A stretch of DNA of 64,000 nucleotides from JACMRI01 sp043778625. Its GTDB lineage: Bacteria > Bacteroidota > Bacteroidia > UBA4408. A program made the translations under genes and the position numbers. The notes under the pieces were generated by a model that saw nothing but the letters and a program-made list of their open reading frames with translations, did not search any database and had not been told where the DNA came from. Shown piece by piece: positions 1 to 7,619 of this stretch (position 1 is the stretch's first letter; every line of letters begins with the position of its first letter). Location of the stretch: contig JAYWFU010000104.1 of the NCBI GenBank assembly GCA_043778625.1, positions 4,996-68,995 on the forward strand, given 5' to 3'.

Positions 1-48
1 CGCCATCAACTCCTATACAACATTGAATAACTACTATAAAAAAATAGT

Positions 49-120
49 AGTTATTCATTCACAGCACAACTGGCACTAGCCTCAACTACACAGTTACCTG
101 ACGCTTGCGCCAGCGGGGGG
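49..120. repeat. Partial copy (E1) of the immunity-array repeat
   Basis: This stretch carries the distal half of the repeat seen whole at 34037-34206: the words GCACTAGCC, GTTACCTGACGC and CCAGCGGGGGG occur in the same order. Its first 24 bases, starting AGTTATTCATTCACAGC, recur at 33398-33421, so the same junction exists at both accessory loci. It is therefore a fragment or diverged copy of the family. Confidence 0.7.
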
Positions 121-168
121 TTACATTTTTTGAACCCTCACAAAATATAACCTACACAAAACAAACAA

Positions 169-191
169 AAAGCCCTGCAACGCAGGGCTTT
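169..191 (-). terminator. Rho-independent terminator
   Basis: A stem of about ten base pairs built from AAGCCCTGC and GCAGGGCTT closes a three-base loop, and on the minus strand it is followed by a run of five T. It lies 85 bases past the stop of the lipoprotein gene ending at 276 and most likely ends that transcript. Confidence 0.75.
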
Positions 192-210
192 ATACTTTTT
201 ATACCGTTTA

Positions 211-243
211 TGAATACCAGCAACATGCTGGCACTAGCCTAAA
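211..243. repeat. Short copy (E2) of the immunity-array repeat
   Basis: The core hairpin ACCAGCAACATGCTGG and the following GCACTAGCCTAAA match the middle of the repeats at 888-1104 and 34037-34206. It lies directly downstream of an immunity candidate, as in the other copies. Confidence 0.65.
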
Positions 244-275
244 GAATTATTAGAACTATTTTAAGTTTTTTACTA

Positions 276-815
276 CTAGTCCAAGTCTGTTCTTTTTGGA
301 TACCTAACTAATAAATTACTATACTTTATGTCTTCTAAGAAAAATTTTGACGAGTATATTATATCTGTAAATTTATCTCCATCACTATCAGTTACAGAAC
401 CTTCTGTAAAATAAACTAATTGTTTTTTTTTATAAGCAGACAACAATTCTTTATTATATTTTTCATTATAATACGGAACTATAATATACCTAGTTTTTGA
501 ATACACAACTAAATTATCATAGACGGCTGAAAGAGTCTTAAAAAGTTCATCGTTAATGAGAGCATTGGTTACTTTAACATCAACAACTCTAACGGGAATA
601 AGTATCCATTTGTGTTTTTCTAAATTAATTCCTGAATATAATGGGATATAATTTGCAGGCAAAGAGTCTAATACAAAAGGGTTTTCTCTTATATAACAAT
701 GAACAAAATGGTTACGTCCGTTTATACTCGAACACCACTTAAATTTATTTGAATGCACTGATTCCTGACAACTACTAAAAAATAAAGATATAACTACGAT
801 TGCTATTTTTCTCAT
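276..815 (-). CDS. Lipoprotein, candidate displaced immunity protein
   Basis: This is a 179-residue protein with a short lipoprotein signal (hydrophobic residues 4-13, lipobox LFFSSC with Cys at about 16), so it is probably anchored in a periplasm-facing membrane. No known domain was recognised in the remainder; an acidic DSDGD stretch lies near residue 143. Its ATG overlaps by ATGA the stop codon of a short toxin C-terminal remnant ending GTPTLRKPGGK (812-887). Such overlap is typical of polymorphic toxin/immunity pairs, and repeat copies lie on both sides. The immunity role is inferred from context only; it could be an ordinary small lipoprotein. Confidence 0.6.
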   Translation of the reverse strand: MRKIAIVVISLFFSSCQESVHSNKFKWCSSINGRNHFVHCYIRENPFVLDSLPANYIPLYSGINLEKHKWILIPVRVVDVKVTNALINDELFKTLSAVYDNLVVYSKTRYIIVPYYNEKYNKELLSAYKKKQLVYFTEGSVTDSDGDKFTDIIYSSKFFLEDIKYSNLLVRYPKRTDLD

Positions 816-887
816 TTCCCTCCTGGCTTCCGTAATGTTGGTGTACCTACAAATCCATTTTTATTCTCTATTCCTTTATTAAAGCAT
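812..887 (-). pseudogene. C-terminal remnant of a lost toxin tip
   Basis: Read on the minus strand, the bases between repeat E3 and the lipoprotein start give an open frame ending NGFVGTPTLRKPGGK followed by TGA, which overlaps the ATG of the lipoprotein. There is no start of its own; the frame runs back into the repeat. I read it as the last 25 or so codons of a toxin whose front was lost at the repeat junction. Confidence 0.5.
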
Positions 888-1104
888 CCCCCGCTGGCGC
901 GAGCTTGCAGCTCGTGTCCACTACCACTGTACCAAACCTTATTTTCTTGTTTACTATCATTAATCATTACAATTAGTTTTTATTTTTTAATGAATACGAG
1001 CAACATGCTCGCACTAGCCTAAACTACACGGTTACCTAACGCTCGCACTAGCGGGGGCACTAGCTACAACTGCTCGGTTACCTAACGCTAGAGCTAGCGG
1101 GGGG
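888..1104. repeat. Long copy (E3) of the hairpin-rich immunity-array repeat
   Basis: The element starts CCCCCGCTGGCGCGAGC and ends GCTAGAGCTAGCGGGGG; the two ends are imperfect inverted repeats (14 of 17 positions pair). Inside are two hairpins, GCGAGCTTGCAGCTCG and CGAGCAACATGCTCG. The right half is duplicated here (GGTTACCTAACGCT occurs twice), which makes this copy longer than the others. The stop codon of the next gene (1105-1107) begins at the base after the element. Confidence 0.8.
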
Positions 1105-1548
1105 CTAAGTCAAAAATTCTTTATCTAGAAACAACCAAATTAATGATACTATAAAAGAAAGAATACTGTGTTTTTTCAAAACTTTATCTCCATTAATATT
1201 TTTTATTAGGTTATTAAAAATTCTGATATATATTAAAATAGGAATAAAAACAAAAAAACCAATAATTCTGAATGAAAAATAGAATGAAATAAATGAAACT
1301 AAATAAATTAAAATAAAAAAGAAGAGTTTGTATTTTTTTTCAAAAACAATCAATAGAGAATTACAACTATAAATAAAAAATATATGTATCAAATAATTAA
1401 AAATTAATTCTATTCCAACATAACCCATAGTTATACCACTATCCCAGTTTAACCACTCTATTGTCTTAGGTAAAAAATAAAAAATGTTCAACAATACTAT
1501 TAAAAAATCTAAAAAATGAAGATTAATGTAATTTTTTAAATTAATCAT
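1105..1548 (-). CDS. Multi-pass membrane protein, probable immunity to the Rhs tip
   Basis: This 147-residue protein is almost wholly hydrophobic, with about four predicted membrane segments separated by short lysine-rich loops. I start it at the ATG at 1546-1548 because a longer version would run back through the end of the toxin gene. From that ATG it begins MINLKNYINLHF, four bases after the Rhs stop. A small gene placed directly behind an Rhs toxin tip is the classic position of the cognate immunity gene, and a membrane location would suit a lipid-attacking toxin. No family was recognised, so the role is inferred. Its stop abuts a repeat copy. Confidence 0.65.
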   Translation of the reverse strand: MINLKNYINLHFLDFLIVLLNIFYFLPKTIEWLNWDSGITMGYVGIELIFNYLIHIFFIYSCNSLLIVFEKKYKLFFFILIYLVSFISFYFSFRIIGFFVFIPILIYIRIFNNLIKNINGDKVLKKHSILSFIVSLIWLFLDKEFLT

Positions 1549-1552
1549 AGTC

Positions 1553-3676
1553 TTATTTGTTTTTTGGTTTGCCTTTATATATATGTAATTTTTGATCAAC
1601 AGTTTTAATTGCATTAAATGCTGCTTTATCATCTACTGTTGCAGCATGTGCTGCTTTCCCTTCCTTTTTCCAATTAATATTTTTAGAATTAGCGTCTTCA
1701 ACATCTTTTAATTCATACCCATTTTGTTTAGCCATTGGCTGAACAAGTCCCATATTATCATTGGCGTAAGTAAACTGTATTCCTCTTTTTTTCAGTTCAT
1801 CTGTCATTTCAATATCGTTAGGTTGATGAACGGAAAGAAAAACTAAATTTACGGAAACCTTAACCCCCTTACGTGCAGCAGCATCTATGATACCACCTGC
1901 AATACCAACGCCTTCTGCATTCCCTTGACTATGCATTACCACCGTCATGATATTATTATTTGTACTGACTTTTATCTCTCCTGAATTAACCATTTCCATA
2001 CCCGTTTGATAACCTTCTGATATTCTAGATTTTGCGGTTGAGCCGTGGGCATGATCGCCTGAAACAAAATGACTCTTATCATCGTTAAAATATCTTTCAA
2101 TTTCTTTTGTAAAACCTTTATTTTTTGAATTCCAATAAGAGTCTCGCAATTTATCTTGAAAATCTTGTTCACGATCGCTTGAACTTCTGTACCCTCCCAA
2201 CCTATAACCATTTACAAAAATAATGTCTTTACCATCAGGATCTATTACATTAACTGGGTTATTTGCGGCATAAGAATACGGACTTATGTCAGGGTATTTA
2301 CTTGCTTTAGCATCACGTTTTGGTGTTCTTCCTAATCTTAAATCTAACCATCTATCACCCATATCTATTGTATTACCAACTCCACTTACGTCGTTAATTT
2401 TTTCTTGCCCTCCAAAACCGATTCTTTCTGCCTCGTTAGGGTTTAGCGGTTGTTGTAGTGTGTTTTTACCGCTTTTGTACAGTGTACGTTCGGTCAGGGG
2501 TGCTCCGAATCCGCTATAATCTGTAGCACTTAATATATCGGCTTTGTAGCCTGTTATTGCATTATTTGTAATAATTGGTATTTTGCGGTCGGAGACGGTG
2601 GTAAGCACATTATTCAAATGATTACTTAACTCAAAATGCTTGTTGCCTAGCGTGGTGTAATAATTAAGTGTTGGGGTGGGGCTTATTAATTTTACGGTAG
2701 TGTAATCAGCCCCTAGGCGTGCGCTACCGTATAGGTTGCGCTCGGTAAGGTTAAATGTACCTGCAAGCATATCGTAGTGGTACACGGCCATGGTATTGCC
2801 CTGCGCATCGCGGGTATAGTAGTCGCTACTTAGTAGCTGTGGCACTGCATTAGTTGTGGCACTGGTGTACACGTGCTTAGCTATGCGGTTTCCGCTGGCA
2901 TCGTAGTCAAACTTCAGGTCGTTTTTAGTGCTATTCATTGCACGACTAATGTACTTAATTTTTCCGTACACTGTCCATTCAATTTTATCTATTTTTTCTT
3001 GGGTATCTTTGGTAAGGTTACCAATAGGGTCGTAGCTGTAGTTGTTACTACCATTAACATTGCTTGGGTTAAAATTGCCTTGGTCCTCTATGTCGTCAAG
3101 TGGAGTACTAGCCAGCACAAAATCATTTACATGGTATAATCTATTTTGGGTTTTGCCATTAGTAGTGGTGGCGTTGTTGTAGTTATAAGTTAAATTATCA
3201 AATGTAGCTCCGCTACCATCGTTGCGTACCTGTGTAAGTATGTTACCATTGGCATCGTAGGTAAATGTATTAAAATATTTGGTTGAACCTGCAGTTGTTG
3301 GTTGCCAAGCATTAGCTGCTATATCCAAATTATCATAGGCCTGCGCTTGCATTAGTCTATTTAGCTGGTCGTATTGGTAGGTAAATGCGTTGGGTAGTAC
3401 GGCACCTGTGGTAGGGTTGGTAATGGTGGTAACCATAGCACTAATATTACCATTGAACAAGCTTTGTGCGGCGGCTATTGCACTACCTGTTTTGTTGGCA
3501 TTAAAGGTGGTAGGCGCTACGCTTTTATAATCGCCGTTGTAGTAGTTTAGGCTATAGCCCATGGCATCTTTGGGTATTAGTTTATTGGTTCCTACCGTTC
3601 TACCGTCTTTTCCTAGGTCGTTATTGGGGTTTAGGCTTTCGGAGTTTATGCTAATTACATTTATAAAATAGTCCAA
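1553..3676 (-). CDS. N-terminally truncated Rhs/YD-repeat protein with alpha/beta-hydrolase-like toxin tip
   Basis: Residues 1 to about 483 are the C-terminal part of an Rhs shell: YD-type repeats (YDANGN, YDPIGN, YDASGN) and the core motif PYSYAANNPVNVIDPDG. Residues 484-707 form the variable tip. It has a strand and turn DIIFVNG, then a nucleophile-elbow-like MHSQG (Ser about 583), then a late His (about 677), which suggests a serine hydrolase or lipase. Complete Rhs proteins usually run well over a thousand residues. Here the open frame starts at a TTG beside an inverted repeat (3668-3677) and an in-frame stop sits at 3680-3682, so the export and shell N-terminus is missing. It may be an orphan tip module or a decaying gene. 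The immunity candidate follows after four bases. Confidence 0.8.
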   Translation of the reverse strand: MDYFINVISINSESLNPNNDLGKDGRTVGTNKLIPKDAMGYSLNYYNGDYKSVAPTTFNANKTGSAIAAAQSLFNGNISAMVTTITNPTTGAVLPNAFTYQYDQLNRLMQAQAYDNLDIAANAWQPTTAGSTKYFNTFTYDANGNILTQVRNDGSGATFDNLTYNYNNATTTNGKTQNRLYHVNDFVLASTPLDDIEDQGNFNPSNVNGSNNYSYDPIGNLTKDTQEKIDKIEWTVYGKIKYISRAMNSTKNDLKFDYDASGNRIAKHVYTSATTNAVPQLLSSDYYTRDAQGNTMAVYHYDMLAGTFNLTERNLYGSARLGADYTTVKLISPTPTLNYYTTLGNKHFELSNHLNNVLTTVSDRKIPIITNNAITGYKADILSATDYSGFGAPLTERTLYKSGKNTLQQPLNPNEAERIGFGGQEKINDVSGVGNTIDMGDRWLDLRLGRTPKRDAKASKYPDISPYSYAANNPVNVIDPDGKDIIFVNGYRLGGYRSSSDREQDFQDKLRDSYWNSKNKGFTKEIERYFNDDKSHFVSGDHAHGSTAKSRISEGYQTGMEMVNSGEIKVSTNNNIMTVVMHSQGNAEGVGIAGGIIDAAARKGVKVSVNLVFLSVHQPNDIEMTDELKKRGIQFTYANDNMGLVQPMAKQNGYELKDVEDANSKNINWKKEGKAAHAATVDDKAAFNAIKTVDQKLHIYKGKPKNK

Positions 3677-3795
3677 TAGTTAAATAGCGTTAAGAGCACC
3701 CCTCCAACGGCGAAGCCCTCACGAAACAAAATAATAAAATAAAACTTGAGTAACAAAGGAGGGGAATTCGTGGCGTGAATATCACATTGGACTAT
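3668..3795. repeat. Small inverted-repeat-flanked segment at the rhs truncation point
   Basis: The 10-mer ATAGTCCAAT at 3668-3677 recurs inverted as ATTGGACTAT at 3786-3795, bounding 128 bases. Inside are GCACCCCTCC and AAGGAGGGGA, halves of the palindrome also found at 52108-52135, and CACGAAAC, related to the repeat at 52474 and 59728. It looks like a small non-autonomous insertion or repeat cluster, and the rhs frame begins inside its left arm. Confidence 0.5.
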
Positions 3796-3985
3796 GTAGT
3801 ATTTGTATTTGCTATTATGGCTTTTTAAAAGTATTAACTAGTTCAAAATAGTATAAAAACTCGCTCCAATAGTGTTTCTAACACTTGTGTTTTGTTAATA
3901 GCGGTTACACTCAACAAAAAAGCGATACTAAATTAATAGTATCGCTTTTATTTTGTGACGTATATAAATATGTAATTTAAGTAAA
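3677..3985. other. Intergenic region between rhs and rplQ
   Basis: About 309 bases with no gene. It holds the inverted-repeat segment described at 3668-3795, an AT-rich spacer, and the ribosomal superoperon terminator at 3917-3955. Confidence 0.7.
3917..3955 (-). terminator. Terminator of the ribosomal protein superoperon
   Basis: The arms AAAAGCGATACT and AGTATCGCTTTT form a 12-bp stem around an AT-rich loop; on the minus strand a run of six T follows. It lies about 30 bases beyond the rplQ stop and closes the 18-kb block transcribed from 22.07 kb. Confidence 0.85.
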
Positions 3986-4771
3986 TTACTCTTTACCTCC
4001 GTCTAGTTTTTCTTGTAAATCTTTCAATTCAGCCCATTTGCCTTCAGCAGCTAATAAGGCTTGCTGTGCCCAAGTTGCTGGATCGTGCATTTTGTAACGA
4101 TCGCCTCCTGTTAATAATACTTCCTTTGATTTTTCTACTGAAGTTTCAGCTAATTGTTTCCAAGTTGAAATACCTGCAGCTACGTACAGTTCTTCAATTT
4201 TAGGGCCAATTCCTTCTACTATTTTCAAATCATCTAATTTAACTTTTTTACCAAAAGCTTCGCTTGCGGCTTTAGCATTAAAATCGCCTTCAGCAACTGG
4301 TGCTGTACTAGCCATATTTGCATCAGCAACTTTAGCATCAGCAGGTTTAGGGCTACGACGCGTTGTTTTAGCTTTAGCGGGTTCAGCAGCTAATTTTCCG
4401 TTTGAGTAAATTTCGTTGAAATCAACTAGTTCAATCATGCACATATCAGCATTATCTCCCATACGATTACCCGTTTTAATTATACGAGTATAACCTCCTG
4501 GACGAGTTGCAATTTTAGGTGCAATATCTCTAAACATAGTTGAAACAATGTCTTTATTTTTAACATAAGCAAAAACAGTACGACGATTATGCGTAGTATC
4601 AGTTTTTGATTTTGTTAATAAAGGTTCAACGTATTTTCTTAATTCTTTAGCCTTAGCTACAGTAGTAAATATTCTTTTGTGTATAACCAGTGAAGAAGCT
4701 AAATTAGCCAACAACGCTTTGCGATGTGCCGATGTTCTTCCTAAATGATTTACTTTTGATCCGTGTCTCAT
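3986..4771 (-). CDS. rplQ: 50S ribosomal protein L17 with C-terminal HhH extension
   Basis: Residues 1-120 are a standard L17, recognisable from MRHGSKVNHLGRTSAHR and RPGGYTRI, which binds 23S rRNA near the exit tunnel. Bacterial L17 is usually 115-130 residues; this one has 261. After an Ala/Lys/Pro-rich linker (about 125-170), residues 176-261 form a separate acidic domain with the helix-hairpin-helix-like signature VEGIGPKIEELY. Similar tails are known on some Bacteroidota ribosomal proteins; their job is not established. It is the last gene of the block, 26 bases behind rpoA and ahead of the terminator. Confidence 0.97.
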   Translation of the reverse strand: MRHGSKVNHLGRTSAHRKALLANLASSLVIHKRIFTTVAKAKELRKYVEPLLTKSKTDTTHNRRTVFAYVKNKDIVSTMFRDIAPKIATRPGGYTRIIKTGNRMGDNADMCMIELVDFNEIYSNGKLAAEPAKAKTTRRSPKPADAKVADANMASTAPVAEGDFNAKAASEAFGKKVKLDDLKIVEGIGPKIEELYVAAGISTWKQLAETSVEKSKEVLLTGGDRYKMHDPATWAQQALLAAEGKWAELKDLQEKLDGGKE

Positions 4772-4797
4772 AATATTTTTTTAATAACGAATGATTA

Positions 4798-5793
4798 TTA
4801 TTCTTTTTCTAACTGATATTTACCAATGTTCATTCCAAAGTGTAAGCTTTTTGAATGTACAAGGTCTTCTAATTCAGTTAATGATTTCTTACCAAAATTT
4901 CTAAATTTGAGTAAGTCATTTTTGTTAAATGATACTAACTGACCCAAAGTATCAACATCAGCCGCTTTTAAGCAATTTAAAGCACGAACTGATAAATCCA
5001 TGTCCGACAGTTTAGTTTTTAACAATTGACGCATGTGTAACGTATGCTCGTCAAATTCTTCTTTAGGAGCTTTATCTTCAGTATCCAGCGATATTTTTTC
5101 GTCCGAAAACAACATAAAGTGATGAATCAATATCTTAGCTGATTCTTTTAAGGCTTCCTTAGGATGCACTGAACCATCAGTAGTTATGTCCATAACTAAT
5201 TTTTCATAATCCGTTTTTTGCTCAACACGAAAGTTTTCAATCGTATATTTTACATTTTTAATTGGAGTATAAATAGAGTCAATAGCAATAGCTCCAACAA
5301 CAGTTCCTGCAGGTAATTTTTGCTCTTCAGCAGGTACATAACCTCTTCCCTTTTCAATAGTTAGTTCTAACTTCATTTTAACAGATGGATCCATTGTAGC
5401 TATCACTAAATCAGGGTTTAACACCTGAAAAGCGGTTGCATATTTACCAATATCGCCTGCAGTTAAAAATTCTTTTCCTGAAACATTCACAATTACTCTT
5501 TCGTTTTCAGTGCCATCAATTTGGCGCTTGAAGCGAACTTGTTTTAAATTTAAAATAATTTCAGTAACGTCTTCAACTACTCCTTTTATTGTCGAAAATT
5601 CGTGGTCTACACCTTCAATTTTAACTGAAGTTATAGCAAAACCTTCTAACGAATTTAATAATATTCTACGTAGTGCATTACCAACAGTAATGCCGTAGCC
5701 TGGCTCTAGTGGTCTAAATTCAAACTTACCATCGGTATCATTTGAATTTATCATAATCACCTTATCGGGCTTTTGAAATGGTACAATACTCAT
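4798..5793 (-). CDS. rpoA: RNA polymerase alpha subunit
   Basis: A 331-residue alpha subunit of normal length. The N-terminal domain (about 1-230) carries the dimerisation motifs GYGITVGNALRRILL and VEDVTEIILNLK and scaffolds beta and beta'. The C-terminal domain (about 255-331) has the two helix-hairpin-helix elements NKNDLLKFRNFG and SLTELEDLV that contact UP elements and activators. It sits between rpsD and rplQ, the usual alpha-operon order, with gaps of 29 and 26 bases, so it is co-transcribed with the ribosomal genes. Confidence 0.99.
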   Translation of the reverse strand: MSIVPFQKPDKVIMINSNDTDGKFEFRPLEPGYGITVGNALRRILLNSLEGFAITSVKIEGVDHEFSTIKGVVEDVTEIILNLKQVRFKRQIDGTENERVIVNVSGKEFLTAGDIGKYATAFQVLNPDLVIATMDPSVKMKLELTIEKGRGYVPAEEQKLPAGTVVGAIAIDSIYTPIKNVKYTIENFRVEQKTDYEKLVMDITTDGSVHPKEALKESAKILIHHFMLFSDEKISLDTEDKAPKEEFDEHTLHMRQLLKTKLSDMDLSVRALNCLKAADVDTLGQLVSFNKNDLLKFRNFGKKSLTELEDLVHSKSLHFGMNIGKYQLEKE

Positions 5794-5822
5794 TATTTAT
5801 AGTAGATTAAGTAAATTAAAAA

Positions 5823-6428
5823 TTAGCGTGAGTACAACTCTACAATAAGTTGTTCTTTAATGTTTTCAGGTATTGAAGCCCTTTCAGGAACTTGAACAAA
5901 TTTACCTTTCATGCCACTATTATCCCACTCTAACCACGACCATTTTGATAATTTTTGGTTGCGTACCGATTCAAAAATCTCTAACGATTTTGAACGCTCA
6001 CGCACCTCAATAACATCACCCGTTTGCACTTGATACGATGAAATATTTACAACATTACCATTAACCAAAATATGCTTGTGGCTAACTACTTGCTTTGCAG
6101 CATCACGAGTAGGCGTAATTCCTAAACGATACACTACGTTGTCTAAGCGAGATTCAATTAACTGTAATAAAACCTCACCAGTAACACCATGTGCACGAGT
6201 AGCTTTATCAAAAGTTATTTTAAATTGTTTTTCTAATATACCATAAGTATATTTTGCTTTTTGTTTTTCTTGCAACTGAATTGCGTATTCAGATTGCTTC
6301 ATACGTTTTTTAGCTAAACCGTGTATCCCTGGAGGATAGTTTTTCTTTTCAACGTATTTATCAGGACCAAAAATTGGCTCACGAAACTTACGTGCAATTT
6401 TTGACTTTGGACCAATATATCTTGCCAT
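5823..6428 (-). CDS. rpsD: 30S ribosomal protein S4
   Basis: A 201-residue S4, one of the primary 16S rRNA-binding proteins that nucleate 30S assembly. It starts MARYIGPKSKIARKFREPI. The S4 RNA-binding fold lies at about 93-155 (RLDNVVYRLG and the VNG/VNI strand). The N-terminal region has no zinc-binding cysteines, so this is the C-minus form. Gaps to rpsK and rpoA are 31 and 29 bases. Confidence 0.99.
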   Translation of the reverse strand: MARYIGPKSKIARKFREPIFGPDKYVEKKNYPPGIHGLAKKRMKQSEYAIQLQEKQKAKYTYGILEKQFKITFDKATRAHGVTGEVLLQLIESRLDNVVYRLGITPTRDAAKQVVSHKHILVNGNVVNISSYQVQTGDVIEVRERSKSLEIFESVRNQKLSKWSWLEWDNSGMKGKFVQVPERASIPENIKEQLIVELYSR

Positions 6429-6459
6429 TTCTTTTAAAATTACTTTAATTTAGTTAATA

Positions 6460-6861
6460 CTATACTCTTCTTCTTTTTGGTGGACGACAGCCATTGTGTG
6501 GCATAGGCGTAATATCAACTATTTCAGTAACTTCAATACCTGCACCTGCGATAGTTCTAATAGCCGATTCACGTCCAGCACCAGGGCCTTTTACGTAAAC
6601 CTTAACTCTTCTTACACCATTATCAAAAGCAACTTTTGAACAGTCAGCAGCAGAAATTTGTGCCGCATAAGGAGTATTCTTTTTGGAACCTCTGAATCCT
6701 GATTTACCAGCTGAGCTCCACGATATTACATCGCCTGTCATATTGGTAAATGATACTATAATGTTATTAAAAGTTGATGATACATGCGCAAGCCCTGTAC
6801 TCTCAACTTTTACTACACGTTTCTTAACTGCCTTAGCAGTACCTTTAGATTGTTTTGCCAT
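6460..6861 (-). CDS. rpsK: 30S ribosomal protein S11
   Basis: A 133-residue S11 of the 30S platform, near the mRNA exit. The family signature is clear in KGPGAGRESAIRTIAGAG and in the tail TPMPHNGCRPPKRRRV. The N-terminus is a short lysine-rich leader (MAKQSKGTAKAVKKR) of ordinary length. It lies 21 bases downstream of rpsM in the alpha-operon order S13-S11-S4-alpha. Confidence 0.99.
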   Translation of the reverse strand: MAKQSKGTAKAVKKRVVKVESTGLAHVSSTFNNIIVSFTNMTGDVISWSSAGKSGFRGSKKNTPYAAQISAADCSKVAFDNGVRRVKVYVKGPGAGRESAIRTIAGAGIEVTEIVDITPMPHNGCRPPKRRRV

Positions 6862-6882
6862 CTAATTTTTAAAACTTAGTTA

Positions 6883-7260
6883 TTACTTAGTTACTTTTTT
6901 CTTGTTAGCAACTGTCTTTTTCTTACCTTTTCTAGTACGAGCATTATTTTTAGTTGTTTGCCCACGTACTGGTAAACCTACACGATGTCTAATTCCTCTG
7001 TAGCAACCAATATCCATTAATCGCTTAATGTTTAGTTGAACTTCCGAACGCAAAACACCTTCAGTTTTGTAGTTATCTCCTATGATACTACGGATTTGAC
7101 CTAATTCAGTGTCATTCCACTCTGAAACCTTTTTATCAATACTGATACCAGCTTCAGTTAAAATTTTCTTAGATGTACTTAATCCTATTCCGAAGATGTA
7201 AGTAAGTCCAATTTCACCTCTTTTATTCTTAGGTAAATCAATTCCTGCAATCCTTGCCAT
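6883..7260 (-). CDS. rpsM: 30S ribosomal protein S13
   Basis: A 125-residue S13, a head protein contacting the P-site tRNA and forming a bridge to the 50S. The start MARIAGIDLPKNKR and the motif GIRHRVGLPVRGQTTKNNART are diagnostic. The C-terminal tail is strongly basic (KGKKKTVANKKKVTK), as expected for tRNA contact. It follows the short L36 gene after 16 bases. Confidence 0.99.
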   Translation of the reverse strand: MARIAGIDLPKNKRGEIGLTYIFGIGLSTSKKILTEAGISIDKKVSEWNDTELGQIRSIIGDNYKTEGVLRSEVQLNIKRLMDIGCYRGIRHRVGLPVRGQTTKNNARTRKGKKKTVANKKKVTK

Positions 7261-7276
7261 TGTTTTTTAACTTAAA

Positions 7277-7393
7277 TTATTTTTGTCTTTGTTTGAATTT
7301 AGGATTCTTTTTATTAATCACATAAATTCTTCCTTTACGCTTTACGATTTTACAATCAGCGGTTCTTTTTTTGATTGATGTTCTAACTTTCAT
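7277..7393 (-). CDS. rpmJ: 50S ribosomal protein L36
   Basis: A 38-residue gene read directly from the minus strand, too short for routine ORF calling. The protein begins MKVRTSIKKRTADCKIVKRK and ends PKFKQRQK. It keeps only one of the four zinc-ligand Cys/His positions (Cys14), so it is the zinc-free L36 type. It fits exactly between infA (4 bases upstream) and rpsM (16 bases downstream), the standard place for rpmJ. Confidence 0.95.
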   Translation of the reverse strand: MKVRTSIKKRTADCKIVKRKGRIYVINKKNPKFKQRQK

Positions 7394-7397
7394 TTTT

Positions 7398-7616
7398 TTA
7401 TTTGTAACGGTATGAAATTCTTCCTTTTGTTAAATCGTATGGCGACATTTCTACTTTAACTTTATCGCCTGGTAATATTTTAATATAATTCATTCTCATT
7501 TTTCCTGAGATATGAGCTGTAATAACATGTCCGTTTTCTAATTCAAGACGAAACATTGCGTTAGATAATGCCTCTATAATGGTTCCGTCTTGTTCAATCG
7601 AAGCTTGTTTTGCCAT
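7398..7616 (-). CDS. infA: Translation initiation factor IF-1
   Basis: A 72-residue single S1/OB-fold protein of typical length that occupies the A site during initiation. Motifs visible are MAKQASIEQDGTI, NGHVITAHISGKMR and GDKVKVEMSPYDLTKGRI. It lies 3 bases after map and 4 bases before rpmJ, so initiation-factor supply is tied to ribosomal protein synthesis. Confidence 0.98.
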   Translation of the reverse strand: MAKQASIEQDGTIIEALSNAMFRLELENGHVITAHISGKMRMNYIKILPGDKVKVEMSPYDLTKGRISYRYK

Positions 7617-7619
7617 GTA

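Noticed and set aside
888..1104. Reading the hairpin repeat as an integron attC site
   Set aside because: The words ACCTAAC at its two parts occur in direct, not inverted, orientation, and no integron integrase is in the window. The resemblance to cassettes is only in layout.
1972..2211. Small minus-strand frame within the Rhs tip
   Set aside because: It overlaps the recognised toxin tip in another frame and has no start context or domain.
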